Shown here in pieces: positions 1 to 8,639 of a stretch of DNA of 64,000 nucleotides; positions within the stretch are counted from its first letter, which is position 1, and each line of letters starts with the position of its first letter. The position numbers were made by a program, and so were the translations under genes. The DNA comes from Desulfobulbaceae bacterium DB1. Lineage in GTDB: Bacteria; Desulfobacterota; Desulfobulbia; Desulfobulbales; SURF-16. The stretch covers positions 62,001-126,000 of the forward strand of contig MQUF01000011.1 of NCBI GenBank assembly GCA_001914235.1, in the 5' to 3' direction. The notes under the pieces were generated by a model. That model did not search any database, was not told the origin of the DNA, and saw only the letters and a program-made list of their open reading frames with translations.

Positions 1-411
1 AAGGGCGCGGGCGCTGTTGACCAGGGCCAGGCCGATATCATCAAACCACTGCATGGTGGCGTTGCTTGTCACAAGATCAAACCTTTTTTCGTTTTCACGG
101 AGAAACAATTCGCCGTCCCGGCAGATGAAGGAAACACGGGATCGTTCGGCAAGCATCGCTTCGGCCCGGCTGATCATGCCCCGGGCAAAATCAATGGCCG
201 TTATCCGGGCCAGGGGGAACCTGTCGGCCAGGCGCGCGGTGAAACCGCCGGTGCCGCAGCCGATTTCCAGAACCTGGCCGGGAATAAAATCCTCCGGCAG
301 CATAGCGAGAAGTCCGGCGCCGCTTTCTTTCTGCACCAGGGCGTATTCATCGTAGGTGGACGCGGCCTTGGAAAAACGACGGCTGATTGTTTCCTTCCTC
401 TCTTTATTCAT
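1..411 (-). CDS. bioC: Malonyl-ACP O-methyltransferase BioC (5' part, cut by window edge)
   Basis: Open from ATG at 411 to the left edge without a stop (137 codons seen). It methylates malonyl-ACP with SAM to start pimeloyl-ACP synthesis for biotin. The N-terminus has the RRFSKAASTYDEYA pattern of BioC, followed by SAM motif I VLEIGCGTGGF at residues 47-57, an acidic DFARGMI strand end and TSNATMQWFDD near residue 120. The start codon overlaps the bioH stop (ATGA), so the two are translationally coupled. The C-terminal part lies outside the window. Confidence 0.9.
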   Translation of the reverse strand, partial: MNKERKETISRRFSKAASTYDEYALVQKESGAGLLAMLPEDFIPGQVLEIGCGTGGFTARLADRFPLARITAIDFARGMISRAEAMLAERSRVSFICRDGELFLRENEKRFDLVTSNATMQWFDDIGLALVNSARAL

Positions 412-1067
412 CGCATTCGATCAAGCAGCACCATATGCCCCCCATGGGAAACCACATGGCATTCCATAGCCGGCAAGCGCACCATTTCGGCAAACGGCGC
501 CACCACATCCTTGCGACCGTGCAGCACAGAGATGGGCACATCGACCGTTACCGGGGAAGAAAAACGAAATTGCGCAAGATAATCAAGCCCGGCCGCAAGT
601 ATGCCCAGGTCCAGGCGTTGCAGGTAATCATCCTCAAGCCGGGCGACAAACTGCCGGTATTCCTGCTTATAGCCGAGAAAACATTTTCGATAAAAGCCGC
701 GCATGAAATCCCCCGGCCCTTCCTGCAGCCCCATTCTGATCGCCCCTATTTCCTCCGGCGGCCAGCGCCGACGCATTGACACCAGAGTCAGCCGCTCAAC
801 CAATTCGGGATGGGAACGGGTGAAATCAAGGCCGAGCTGAGCCCCCATGGACCAGCCGACAATGGAAATCATGACCCCATGCCTGCGCACGAAAGCCGAA
901 AGATCCTTTTCCAGCTCCGGCGGGTTGACAAAGGAATCAGGCAAAATGATTGTCCGGCCGGGGAAAAGGTGAAAAAGAGGGGCCATGCGGCCGTCAAAAC
1001 CCCATCCGGGCAGAAAAAGCACGGGAGAAGCAGTCGAATGCGGAGCGTGAACAAAAGAAAAATTCAT
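408..1067 (-). CDS. bioH: Pimeloyl-ACP methyl ester carboxylesterase BioH-like
   Basis: Alpha/beta hydrolase of 219 aa, a little shorter than E. coli BioH. The oxyanion-hole strand LFLPGWGFDG comes first, then the nucleophile elbow GWSMG with Ser73, a probable acid Asp187 (LHGRKD) and His211 in SHGGH near the C-terminus. BioH removes the methyl group that BioC adds and so releases pimeloyl-ACP. The ATGA overlap with bioC downstream strongly supports this assignment over a generic esterase. It starts 9 bp after the stop of the upstream ATPase gene, with only a weak ribosome site. Confidence 0.85.
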   Translation of the reverse strand: MNFSFVHAPHSTASPVLFLPGWGFDGRMAPLFHLFPGRTIILPDSFVNPPELEKDLSAFVRRHGVMISIVGWSMGAQLGLDFTRSHPELVERLTLVSMRRRWPPEEIGAIRMGLQEGPGDFMRGFYRKCFLGYKQEYRQFVARLEDDYLQRLDLGILAAGLDYLAQFRFSSPVTVDVPISVLHGRKDVVAPFAEMVRLPAMECHVVSHGGHMVLLDRMR

Positions 1068-1076
1068 CAGGGCAAA

Positions 1077-2279
1077 CTAAAAACGGAATGAAAGCCAGGA
1101 CGGCTTCTTTGTTTTTTTGCAGAACGAGGAGCCGTCATCGCCATCACCCGCGGCACGGGGACATTCTTTACCGGTCGCCGCTGCTTCAAAAAATTTCAGT
1201 CTCTCCTCCAGTCGCCCATACTCCAGCAGCAGCTTTTCATTTTTTTCCCGCTCATGCTCCAGTTGCGCGGCGAGCTGATGCGCCAGGTCATCACCTGCGG
1301 CCGAGGCATGCCCGGCAAACGCTTCATGCTGCTGATCGACCTGCAGGCGTAAGGCATCAAGCGCACGCTCAAGGGAGGAAAGCCGCCGGGCAAAAGAGTC
1401 CGGTCCGTTTTCCGCTGCGACGAACCGGTCCGGGGCGGAAGATGCCGGCACAGGCGCGCCAGGTGGCGCGACCGACGCCATGCCGCCCTTGTCGGCCAAC
1501 ACCTGGGAAACGGTTTCCTTGTCAATGCGTCTTAATTCATCGGCAAAACCATACACCAGGGACGAATCGCAAAGAAGATTGATGGTGCGCGGCGTACCGC
1601 CTGAAGCACGATAAACTTCATCCACCGCCTCGGAACTGAACAAGCCGCCGTCACCTCCCACTTTTTCCAGGCGGGAGGCGATATAGGCGCCGGTTTCCTC
1701 TCGATCAAGGGGCGTCAGATGATAGCTGACCCCGATGCGCTGGGCGAGCTGGGCAAGGGCGGGACGCTTCAGCTTGGCCGCGAGCTCGGGTTGCCCGACA
1801 AGCATGATCTGCAGCAGAAGATTGTCGTCCGCCTGGAGATTGGAGAGCATGCGAACCTCTTCCAGCACCTCTTCGGAAAGATTCTGCGCCTCGTCAATGA
1901 CGAGCAAGACCTTGCAGCGCCGCGCATATTTCTCAATCAAAAAATGATAAATCTGTTCGAGATGATGTGTTTTGTCATGGCTTTCGGTCGGCAATTCAAA
2001 CTCCCGGAGAAGCAGACGGAGAAGCTGATCCGCCGTGACATTGGTGTTGAAAACCACCGCCACCTCAATTTCTTTCTCAAACTGATTGAGAATATGACGG
2101 ATCAAGGTTGTTTTGCCGGTGCCGATTTCCCCGGTGAGCAGAATAAACCCCATCCCTTCGCGAATGCCGTATTCGAGATAGGTAAGGGCGTGCCGATGCT
2201 TGCGGCTCAGATAAAGGAAATTCGGATTGGGGACGATCTGAAACGGCTTGCCGCTCAATCCGTAAAATTTTTCATACAT
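1077..2279 (-). CDS. XrtA/PEP-CTERM system-associated ExeA-like ATPase
   Basis: 400 aa. It begins MYEKFYGLSGKPFQIVPNP, typical of the ExeA/GspA-like AAA ATPases found in PEP-CTERM/exosortase polysaccharide loci. The Walker A motif is GEIGTGKTT (residues 50-58) and Walker B is LLVIDEAQ (Asp129-Glu130). The family AAA core ends near residue 270; the last 100 residues are a predicted coiled coil rich in Glu, Leu and Lys. It lies in a minus-strand cluster after the chain-length determinant and tyrosine kinase genes. A role in export or control of an extracellular polysaccharide is inferred from family and context. No exosortase gene is in the window. Confidence 0.82.
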   Translation of the reverse strand: MYEKFYGLSGKPFQIVPNPNFLYLSRKHRHALTYLEYGIREGMGFILLTGEIGTGKTTLIRHILNQFEKEIEVAVVFNTNVTADQLLRLLLREFELPTESHDKTHHLEQIYHFLIEKYARRCKVLLVIDEAQNLSEEVLEEVRMLSNLQADDNLLLQIMLVGQPELAAKLKRPALAQLAQRIGVSYHLTPLDREETGAYIASRLEKVGGDGGLFSSEAVDEVYRASGGTPRTINLLCDSSLVYGFADELRRIDKETVSQVLADKGGMASVAPPGAPVPASSAPDRFVAAENGPDSFARRLSSLERALDALRLQVDQQHEAFAGHASAAGDDLAHQLAAQLEHEREKNEKLLLEYGRLEERLKFFEAAATGKECPRAAGDGDDGSSFCKKTKKPSWLSFRF

Positions 2280-2312
2280 AGGCTGGTCCGGCTTTCCTCA
2301 AACGAAAAGCCC

Positions 2313-3140
2313 TTACTCGCGGCTTCGATCATTGAACACGAAGCCGAGAAATTTTTCCTTGGGAAGAAGCTCAACCGCTTTTTTGACATCGTTCAAGGAA
2401 GTCACCCCTTTTTCCACCACCATGATGATACAATCGACAAGCGGCGCAAACACCATGGCATCAGCCCCATCCAGCACCGCCGGGACATCAAGCAGCACAT
2501 AGCGGTCATCATACCTGCCCTTCATCTCGGCCAGCAGATCCTGCATCTTCGGCGAGCCAAGCAGCTCGGTGCTGTCGGAAACAGTGCGGCCCCCGGAAAT
2601 AACCGTCAACTTCTCCACCCCCGGCCAGATAATGCAATCCTTTAAAGGCCGGTTATCCTCCAGGTAATCGATCAGCCCCCGGTCACTGGCAAAACCAAGA
2701 TAATTGCGGATATCCTGTTTTTTCAAATCACAGTCAACCAGCAGGACGGTCTGCTGATATTCACGGGCAAACGTCAGGGCCAGATTGATGGAGGTCACCG
2801 TCTTCCCCTCCCCCGGCCGAACACTGGTAATCATGATGGTGTTCATTCCCTTTTCCCGGGCATAATGGCGAATGCGGGTGCGCAAAACCTTATACGCATC
2901 AAGTTGCGGCGCATCAGGCGAAATGCAGACACATCTGTTGCGCCGCAGTTTATTCGGATCGAGTCTGACCGAAATAGACTCCGAATAAACCGGAGACTGC
3001 CAGCAGGTGGAAAAAATTTCTCCCGTTGACGGGGGCCGTTCTCCTGCATCCCGTTCCCGGTCCGCGTTCTCCTCCCCCGGCTCATCGAACCCTTCCAACC
3101 GGTCTTTATTCGCCTTATCCAATGCCTTTCGTAATTTCAT
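2313..3140 (-). CDS. XrtA-associated bacterial tyrosine autokinase (CpsD/CapB type)
   Basis: 275 aa cytoplasmic BY-kinase. Residues 76-95 carry the APQLDAYKVLRTRI segment that precedes the kinase fold. Walker A is SVRPGEGKT (106-114), Walker A' is VLLVDCDL (Asp136, Asp138), and a distal YVLLDVPAVLD strand corresponds to Walker B. The first 70 residues are charged and low-complexity. Such kinases work with a Wzz-like membrane partner to control polysaccharide polymerisation; that partner is the adjacent upstream gene. I see no obvious C-terminal Tyr cluster, so the autophosphorylation site is unclear. Confidence 0.85.
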   Translation of the reverse strand: MKLRKALDKANKDRLEGFDEPGEENADRERDAGERPPSTGEIFSTCWQSPVYSESISVRLDPNKLRRNRCVCISPDAPQLDAYKVLRTRIRHYAREKGMNTIMITSVRPGEGKTVTSINLALTFAREYQQTVLLVDCDLKKQDIRNYLGFASDRGLIDYLEDNRPLKDCIIWPGVEKLTVISGGRTVSDSTELLGSPKMQDLLAEMKGRYDDRYVLLDVPAVLDGADAMVFAPLVDCIIMVVEKGVTSLNDVKKAVELLPKEKFLGFVFNDRSRE

Positions 3141-3260
3141 CCGCTTTCTCCATCGGGAAGGACGCAGGGTCCCGCACCGGCCAGGGCCTTTCTCGCACGC
3201 AGGCCGGCACAGCTATGCCGACGCGATCTTGTCGGGAAAGGATTCCCGGCAACCAGCGCT

Positions 3261-4823
3261 TCACATGACTTTTCGCAGCAGTTCCGCCCACAAAACATTC
3301 AGATCCATCACCAGAAAATGGAAGGCGACAACCGCGGCAGCCGCAACGACCAGAACGGAGACAACCCAACACAGCCGGCGGCATGTCCGCTGCCGCGTGT
3401 CGTCCTCGGTAACGATTGCCGGGATCACCGCCAGCACCGGAAATGACGTTTCCCGTTCCAGAACTTCCGGTCGCCGGACGGAAAGGTCCAGGAATTCCGA
3501 TACCGCGGCGCAGGCACCTCCAGCCCCGACACCAAGGACGATTCCAGCAATAAAGAGCGCCCACCTGTTCGGCTTATAGGGTTTTTCCGGCAAGCGCGCC
3601 GGATCGATCAGGGTGAAGCGCTCGGCCTTCTGATCTTTTTCCAGGCCATAAGCGACATTCGCCTCCATCAACTTACGGGACAAATCATCAAATTTCGCCT
3701 GCATATCCCGCCTTTCGGCAAGCAGGTCGTTATATGCCTGCTCCACATGGGGGATTGCCTCAATCCACTTATTCAGCTTTTCTATTTTTCCCCGCAGATC
3801 GGCCGACTGCCTTTCCACTGACTTAATTTCAGCCCGTATGCCGGAAAGCTGGGACGAAAGGGCGATATAGGCGGGATTGTCCGGCAGCGCATCGGGGTTT
3901 GCCGCCTTTTGCCCGGCAAGACTGTTTGTCAGTTTGGCAATTTCCTGCCGGGTTTTCACGACATCGGGGTATTCGTCGGTGTAACGGGCTTCCAGGCTGG
4001 ACAAATCGGCTTTCAACGCCGCCAGCCTTTTCATCTCTTCCATTTCCATCCGCGGCGCAATATTGGCAAGACCCGCCAGCAGCCCGTTTTCCCGCTCCCG
4101 CAATGTCCGCAGCTGATCATTAAGCCTTTCAATGGCCGCCTCGGCCGTATGACGGCTTTGCAGATTAACCGGCAGAACCTCCGGCAGCTCATTAATATGC
4201 TTCTCTTTAAAAGCGGCAATGTCGCGGGCGATCTCATCAAGACGCAACTTTATTTTCTGCTGCTCTTCCTCCAGAAAGGAAGTGGCGTCCAGCGCCTGCC
4301 GCTCACGCACCTGCAGATTTTCTTCAAGAAAAAGAGCGGCGAGAATATTGGCCACCTTCTGCACCTTTTCCGGCCTTTCCCGCGCTTCATAGGACAAGGT
4401 GAAAGCAATGGTCGCCGTTGCCTGCTGCCCGGTACGGCGGTCGACAATTTCCGTGCTGATATACTCGAGATTGATATCTTCCCGCATTTTTTCCACAATT
4501 TCTTCCGTGGAAACTTTTGCCGTCAGGTCCGCGTAAAGATTTTGATGTTTGATGATTTCCAGCAGCCTGTTTGTACTCATGATCCGTTGATGGATTGACT
4601 GAAGACGCTTCTCCGCATAACTGGTCACCGTACTCATGGCGAAATCGGCAGGTATCTCCTGCTCTTCAATGAGAATGGTGGAAACGGATTTGTACACCGG
4701 CGGCAGCGTCAAAGCCACTCCGGCTGCAACCAGCACGACCACAAGAAAGGGAACAACAAGGGAAACCTTACGGCGCTTCAGCACCGCCAGAAATTCGTTC
4801 GGCGTTCTTTGATGTTCTCCCAT
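3261..4823 (-). CDS. Polysaccharide chain-length determinant (Wzz/GumC-like, XrtA locus type)
   Basis: 520 aa from the chosen ATG, which has GGAGAG a few bases upstream; the frame is open another 30 codons upstream but without a ribosome site. After the start MGEHQRTPNEFLAVLKRRK comes a first transmembrane helix (about 20-41). A long periplasmic coiled-coil domain follows, then a Pro-rich LPEKPYKPNR motif preceding TM2 as in Wzz proteins. A third hydrophobic segment lies near the C-terminus. It sets polymer length and should partner the tyrosine kinase encoded directly downstream. Confidence 0.82.
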   Translation of the reverse strand: MGEHQRTPNEFLAVLKRRKVSLVVPFLVVVLVAAGVALTLPPVYKSVSTILIEEQEIPADFAMSTVTSYAEKRLQSIHQRIMSTNRLLEIIKHQNLYADLTAKVSTEEIVEKMREDINLEYISTEIVDRRTGQQATATIAFTLSYEARERPEKVQKVANILAALFLEENLQVRERQALDATSFLEEEQQKIKLRLDEIARDIAAFKEKHINELPEVLPVNLQSRHTAEAAIERLNDQLRTLRERENGLLAGLANIAPRMEMEEMKRLAALKADLSSLEARYTDEYPDVVKTRQEIAKLTNSLAGQKAANPDALPDNPAYIALSSQLSGIRAEIKSVERQSADLRGKIEKLNKWIEAIPHVEQAYNDLLAERRDMQAKFDDLSRKLMEANVAYGLEKDQKAERFTLIDPARLPEKPYKPNRWALFIAGIVLGVGAGGACAAVSEFLDLSVRRPEVLERETSFPVLAVIPAIVTEDDTRQRTCRRLCWVVSVLVVAAAAVVAFHFLVMDLNVLWAELLRKVM

Positions 4824-5172
4824 CCGCTCTCCTTCACGTCGCATAATCAAGGTGATAACCGGCCGTCTTCCTTGTCTTCTTCCGTATAATACTGATTTTG
4901 TCACGTTTGGCAAAGGAGTAACCGTTCCCCGGCAGCGGAAAAATGCGGATGGCCTCTTTCTTCCGTCGTGACAAAAGTCATATCACCCTGCCTGCCCCTT
5001 AAAGAAACGATGTTTTTCGTGTACTTCTCATCAAGAGACTTGAACAAAAGCACACGAAACGGTAGGCTTCAGTTACTTTTTCATGTCACGCTGTTTTCGC
5101 ATGCATTGCGCCGTGCTTGCGGGGCACAATCCGAAATCATCAGCGATTCCCGACAATTGTCTCTTTATCGGG
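4824..5172. other. Divergent intergenic region, no gene recognised
   Basis: About 350 bases between the divergently transcribed chain-length gene and the sensor kinase gene. It contains an imperfect inverted repeat at about 5010-5060 with arms like GTTTTCGTGT and ACACGAAAC. I found no convincing -35/-10 or -24/-12 pair and no RNA gene. Confidence 0.4.
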
Positions 5173-6657
5173 ATGAGACGGAAACGTCACGGCAACCTTA
5201 TAACTCAAGGCGACCCCATTATTGTGCAGCTTTTTCGACCGAAATCATTTCTCATCCTGCTGCTGGCGTCTTTTCTTTTCGTCGCCCTGCCGCTGCTGGC
5301 CGCGCTTGCCGGCTCCGCCTACTTCATGGACAAAATGGCGGCCAAAAGCACCCAGGCCGTTTTTCGATCAGCCGATTCGGCCCGGGTCAGCCGCATGCTC
5401 CTGGAACAGCTTGTCGCTCAAGAGCGACAGGCCCGGCTTTATGATATTCTGGCGGAAGCGGAAAATCTTGTCGGTTTCAGCGAAAAACACGAAAGCATCC
5501 AGCTCTTGCTGGAGCAACTGGTGAATTTTCCATTTTCCCCTGAAGTCCAAAGCAGCATCGCCAAGCTGCAGATGCTGGAAAGTGAAGTTTTTACCGTGCT
5601 CGCGACAGAAAAAGCTTCCCGCAAAAGAAAAATCGCCCTGGCGCGCTATCAGGAGATAAACGACCTGGCCCATGCGGTTCAGAATGCAAGCCATAAACTG
5701 ATGATGCAGGAAACCGAATCCCTCCAGAAAGAGGCCCTCCGGTATCAGCAAATGATGTTCTGGCTCACCTGCATCCTCTTTTTTGCATGCCTTTTGCTCA
5801 TTTCCTTTTTCGCCTCTCTGCTCATCCGGCCGATTCGCCAGATCGACAAGGGAATCCTCCGGCTGGGCGAGGGTGATTTCGTCACGCCCATTTCCGTTTC
5901 CGGCCCTCAGGATCTGGAATTTCTCGGCACCAAGCTTGATTGGCTTCGGGACCGGCTGGCGGAGCTGGAAAAGGAAAGGAATAAATTCGTCGCCCATATT
6001 TCCCACGAATTAAAAACGCCTCTTTCCTCCATCCGGGAAAGCGCCGGCCTGCTCGGTGAAGAACTTGCCGGACCGCTCACCACCCAGCAAAAGGAGGTGG
6101 TCAGAATCCTCTCCAACAACAGCAGGCTGCTGCAGACGCTCATCGAGAACATTGTCAATTTCAATATGGCCCAGGCCAGGCACGTCCCTCCGAGAAAGGA
6201 GCCTTTTGCCCTTGACCGTATGATTTTCGAGATTACCGAGGACCTGAAACCGATCCTGCTGGCCAATTCGCTTTCCCTGCAACAGAACCTTGCGCCGGTT
6301 TCCATCAACGGCGACCGCAACCAGATCAGAACCGTCATTGACAATGTTCTTTCCAATGCCATAAAACATTCGCCGACCGAAAGCGTCATTGCGATCAGCC
6401 TGAATGCCGACAACGGGAAGGCGGTTATCGACATTATCGATGCAGGTCCGGGCATCCCCGCCGAAGAACTCTCGAAAATCTTCCTCCCCTTTTATCAGGG
6501 AAAAAGCGGGACAAAAGGCCGGGTCAAGGGAACCGGACTCGGCCTGGCCATAGCCCGTGAATACATAACCAACCACCAGGGGACCATTGCCGCCCTGCCG
6601 GATATCCCTGAAGGCGCTCATTTTCGACTTATTTTGCCGCTTGAGGTAATTTCGTGA
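5173..6657 (+). CDS. GlrK/QseE-like sensor histidine kinase
   Basis: About 494 aa from ATG 5173; the frame is open from 5083, and a GTG at 5224 just before the first membrane helix is an alternative, none with a good ribosome site. There are two transmembrane helices (near residues 25-50 and 200-220) around a helical periplasmic domain. Then come a HAMP segment, the H-box FVAHISHELKTPLSS, N-box NVLSNAIKH, G1 DAGPGIP and G2 GTGLGLAIA. Followed by a small lipoprotein gene and a sigma54 response regulator, the same order as glrK-yfhG(qseG)-glrR of E. coli, which is the basis for the family name. Confidence 0.82.
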   Translation: MRRKRHGNLITQGDPIIVQLFRPKSFLILLLASFLFVALPLLAALAGSAYFMDKMAAKSTQAVFRSADSARVSRMLLEQLVAQERQARLYDILAEAENLVGFSEKHESIQLLLEQLVNFPFSPEVQSSIAKLQMLESEVFTVLATEKASRKRKIALARYQEINDLAHAVQNASHKLMMQETESLQKEALRYQQMMFWLTCILFFACLLLISFFASLLIRPIRQIDKGILRLGEGDFVTPISVSGPQDLEFLGTKLDWLRDRLAELEKERNKFVAHISHELKTPLSSIRESAGLLGEELAGPLTTQQKEVVRILSNNSRLLQTLIENIVNFNMAQARHVPPRKEPFALDRMIFEITEDLKPILLANSLSLQQNLAPVSINGDRNQIRTVIDNVLSNAIKHSPTESVIAISLNADNGKAVIDIIDAGPGIPAEELSKIFLPFYQGKSGTKGRVKGTGLGLAIAREYITNHQGTIAALPDIPEGAHFRLILPLEVIS

Positions 6658-7193
6658 TAAAAATCATCCACGCCATACTCTTTTTTACCCTGTCATCCAC
6701 CATATTGTGCATGAATATTGCATGCTGTATTCAGCAACCGGTGGAGATCATTGTTCCGGAAAGCCGTAAAGAAAAAGTCAGGGTCAGCAACCTGCACCCG
6801 CCGACAGAGCAGATTCTCACCTGCCTGGAAAACAGTGCAAATTTGTCGACTGACGAATTAAACAACGAATACGCCAGGACGAGAGAAGATTTTATTGCCG
6901 ACAGAAACGATGAAAAACGCATCAGGCTTATCTGTCTCTGCCTGGCACGCCTTGACGAACCGGACTCCCTGGAATACGCACAGGAGCTGATGAAAGACAT
7001 GGAACAGTTCAACGCAACCGCCTACCCCGACATCAGGGGACTTGCCGCATTACTCAATTACTTCGAGCACCTGCAAAAAAAAAGGGTCGCCGAGGTAAAC
7101 AAAGCGCGACATGAAGTGAATGCATTAAAGAAACAGGTCGAACATCTGAAAAACATTGAAGAAATCATCAACGAACGCACCAATGTCAATTAA
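6654..7193 (+). CDS. QseG-like small lipoprotein
   Basis: 179 aa with a GTG start that overlaps the kinase stop (GTGA); GAGG lies 7 bases upstream. The N-terminus is a hydrophobic signal ending in NIACC, a plausible though non-ideal lipobox. The rest is hydrophilic and alpha-helical, with a coiled-coil tail (residues 135-175). Sequence similarity to E. coli QseG cannot be judged by eye; the call rests on position between GlrK-like and GlrR-like genes, size, signal and helical nature. A role as accessory or outer-membrane partner of the kinase is inferred. Confidence 0.6.
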   Translation: MIKIIHAILFFTLSSTILCMNIACCIQQPVEIIVPESRKEKVRVSNLHPPTEQILTCLENSANLSTDELNNEYARTREDFIADRNDEKRIRLICLCLARLDEPDSLEYAQELMKDMEQFNATAYPDIRGLAALLNYFEHLQKKRVAEVNKARHEVNALKKQVEHLKNIEEIINERTNVN

Positions 7194-8535
7194 ACCTCGA
7201 ATACTGCTGGTTGACGATGACACCGATCTGTTAAGCCTCTTCAGCATCCGCTTGCAGAGTCAGGGATTTGACGTCATGACCGCGGAAAGCGGCGAACAGG
7301 CCCTGTCCCGCATCCCAATCCTCAACCCTCACCTGCTCATCACCGATCTGCGCATGGGCGAAATGGACGGCCTGGCCCTTTTCGAAGCCGTGCACAAGAT
7401 CAACAGCTCCCTGCCGGTCATTGTCATCACGGCCCACGGCTCCATTCCGGAAGCGGTTGAAGCAACCCAAAAAGGAGTCTTTTCCTTTCTCACCAAACCG
7501 GTGGACAGCCACAAGCTTCTCCAGGAAATCAATGCCGCCCTGACCATCGCCGGCAACCCAACCGAGGAAAACGAGGACGAAAAAAACAACGACTGGTGCC
7601 GTGAAATTATTTACAAAAGCAGTGCCATGGCCAATCTCATGCACAAGGCCAAACTCGTTGCCCAAAGCGACGCGGGCGTTCTGATTCTGGGCGAAAGCGG
7701 CACGGGCAAGGAACTGCTTGCCAATGCCATTCACCGGGCCAGCGCCAGGGCGGCAGGCCCTTTTGTCCCGGTCAACTGCGCAGCCATCCCGGAGGCACTG
7801 CTGGAATCCGAACTTTTCGGCCACGCCAAGGGCTCCTTCACCGGTGCCGCGACAAACTATGCGGGCCTCTTCAAAACCGCCGATACCGGCACCCTTTTCC
7901 TTGATGAAATTGGCGACATGCCCCTTTCCCTCCAGGTAAAACTGCTGCGCGTGCTGCAGGAAAAACAGGTCCGCTCCATCGGTTCGCCCACGGCCGTCGA
8001 CGTCGATGTCCGCATCATTTCCGCCACCCATCGCAAAATCGAAGAGGAAGTGCGGGGAAAAACCTTCCGGGAAGATCTCTTTTACCGCCTCAATGTCGTC
8101 AGCCTGGAAATCCCCCCCCTGCATACACGGAGGGAAGACATCCCGCTGCTTGCCCACTATTTCATCAAAAAACTGACAACCCAGAACAACAGGGAAATCA
8201 GTGGATTTTCCCCGGCCGCCATGAAACTGCTCATGGAAGCGCCCTGGCCCGGCAATGTCCGGCAGTTGCAGAACGTCATCGAACAAACCGTCGCTCTTTC
8301 TCCCACCCCGCTTATCTCTGAAAGCCTTCTTGCCGACGCCCTCAAGGATAAACCGATGAAAATCGTTCCCTTTGCCGATGCGCGCCGTCAGTTCGAACAG
8401 GAATATCTTGTCCACCTCCTCCAGGCGACACGAGGCAATGTGACCGAGGCAGCCCGCCAGGCCAAACGCAACAGAACCGACTTCTACAAACTCCTCAATC
8501 GCCACCACATCGTTCCCAGCCTTTTTAAGGACTGA
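7183..8535 (+). CDS. GlrR-like sigma54-dependent response regulator
   Basis: 450 aa starting MSIKPRILLVDDD; the start overlaps the end of the lipoprotein gene. A receiver domain (phosphoacceptor Asp55 in LLITDLRMG) precedes an AAA+ sigma54 activation domain with Walker A GESGTGKE, sigma54-contact loop GSFTGA (Ser replacing the usual Ala), Walker B TLFLDEIGD and the FREDLFYRLNV sensor region. A Fis-type helix-turn-helix is at the end (NVTEAARQAKRNRTDFYKLL). It should be phosphorylated by the kinase at 5173-6657 and activate sigma54 promoters; targets are not known. Confidence 0.88.
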   Translation: MSIKPRILLVDDDTDLLSLFSIRLQSQGFDVMTAESGEQALSRIPILNPHLLITDLRMGEMDGLALFEAVHKINSSLPVIVITAHGSIPEAVEATQKGVFSFLTKPVDSHKLLQEINAALTIAGNPTEENEDEKNNDWCREIIYKSSAMANLMHKAKLVAQSDAGVLILGESGTGKELLANAIHRASARAAGPFVPVNCAAIPEALLESELFGHAKGSFTGAATNYAGLFKTADTGTLFLDEIGDMPLSLQVKLLRVLQEKQVRSIGSPTAVDVDVRIISATHRKIEEEVRGKTFREDLFYRLNVVSLEIPPLHTRREDIPLLAHYFIKKLTTQNNREISGFSPAAMKLLMEAPWPGNVRQLQNVIEQTVALSPTPLISESLLADALKDKPMKIVPFADARRQFEQEYLVHLLQATRGNVTEAARQAKRNRTDFYKLLNRHHIVPSLFKD

Positions 8536-8639
8536 AATTCTTTCCTTTTGCTTTCTCAACTTTCCTTGGTTATAAAAGTGTGTGCATGTTGCTTCACGGC
8601 AGTATCGTCAAGCAGCGAAAACCATAAATTACACACCTG

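Noticed and set aside
950-1582. Plus-strand frame of 210 codons
   Set aside because: Antisense to the ATPase and bioH genes; basic, low-complexity translation typical of a shadow frame.
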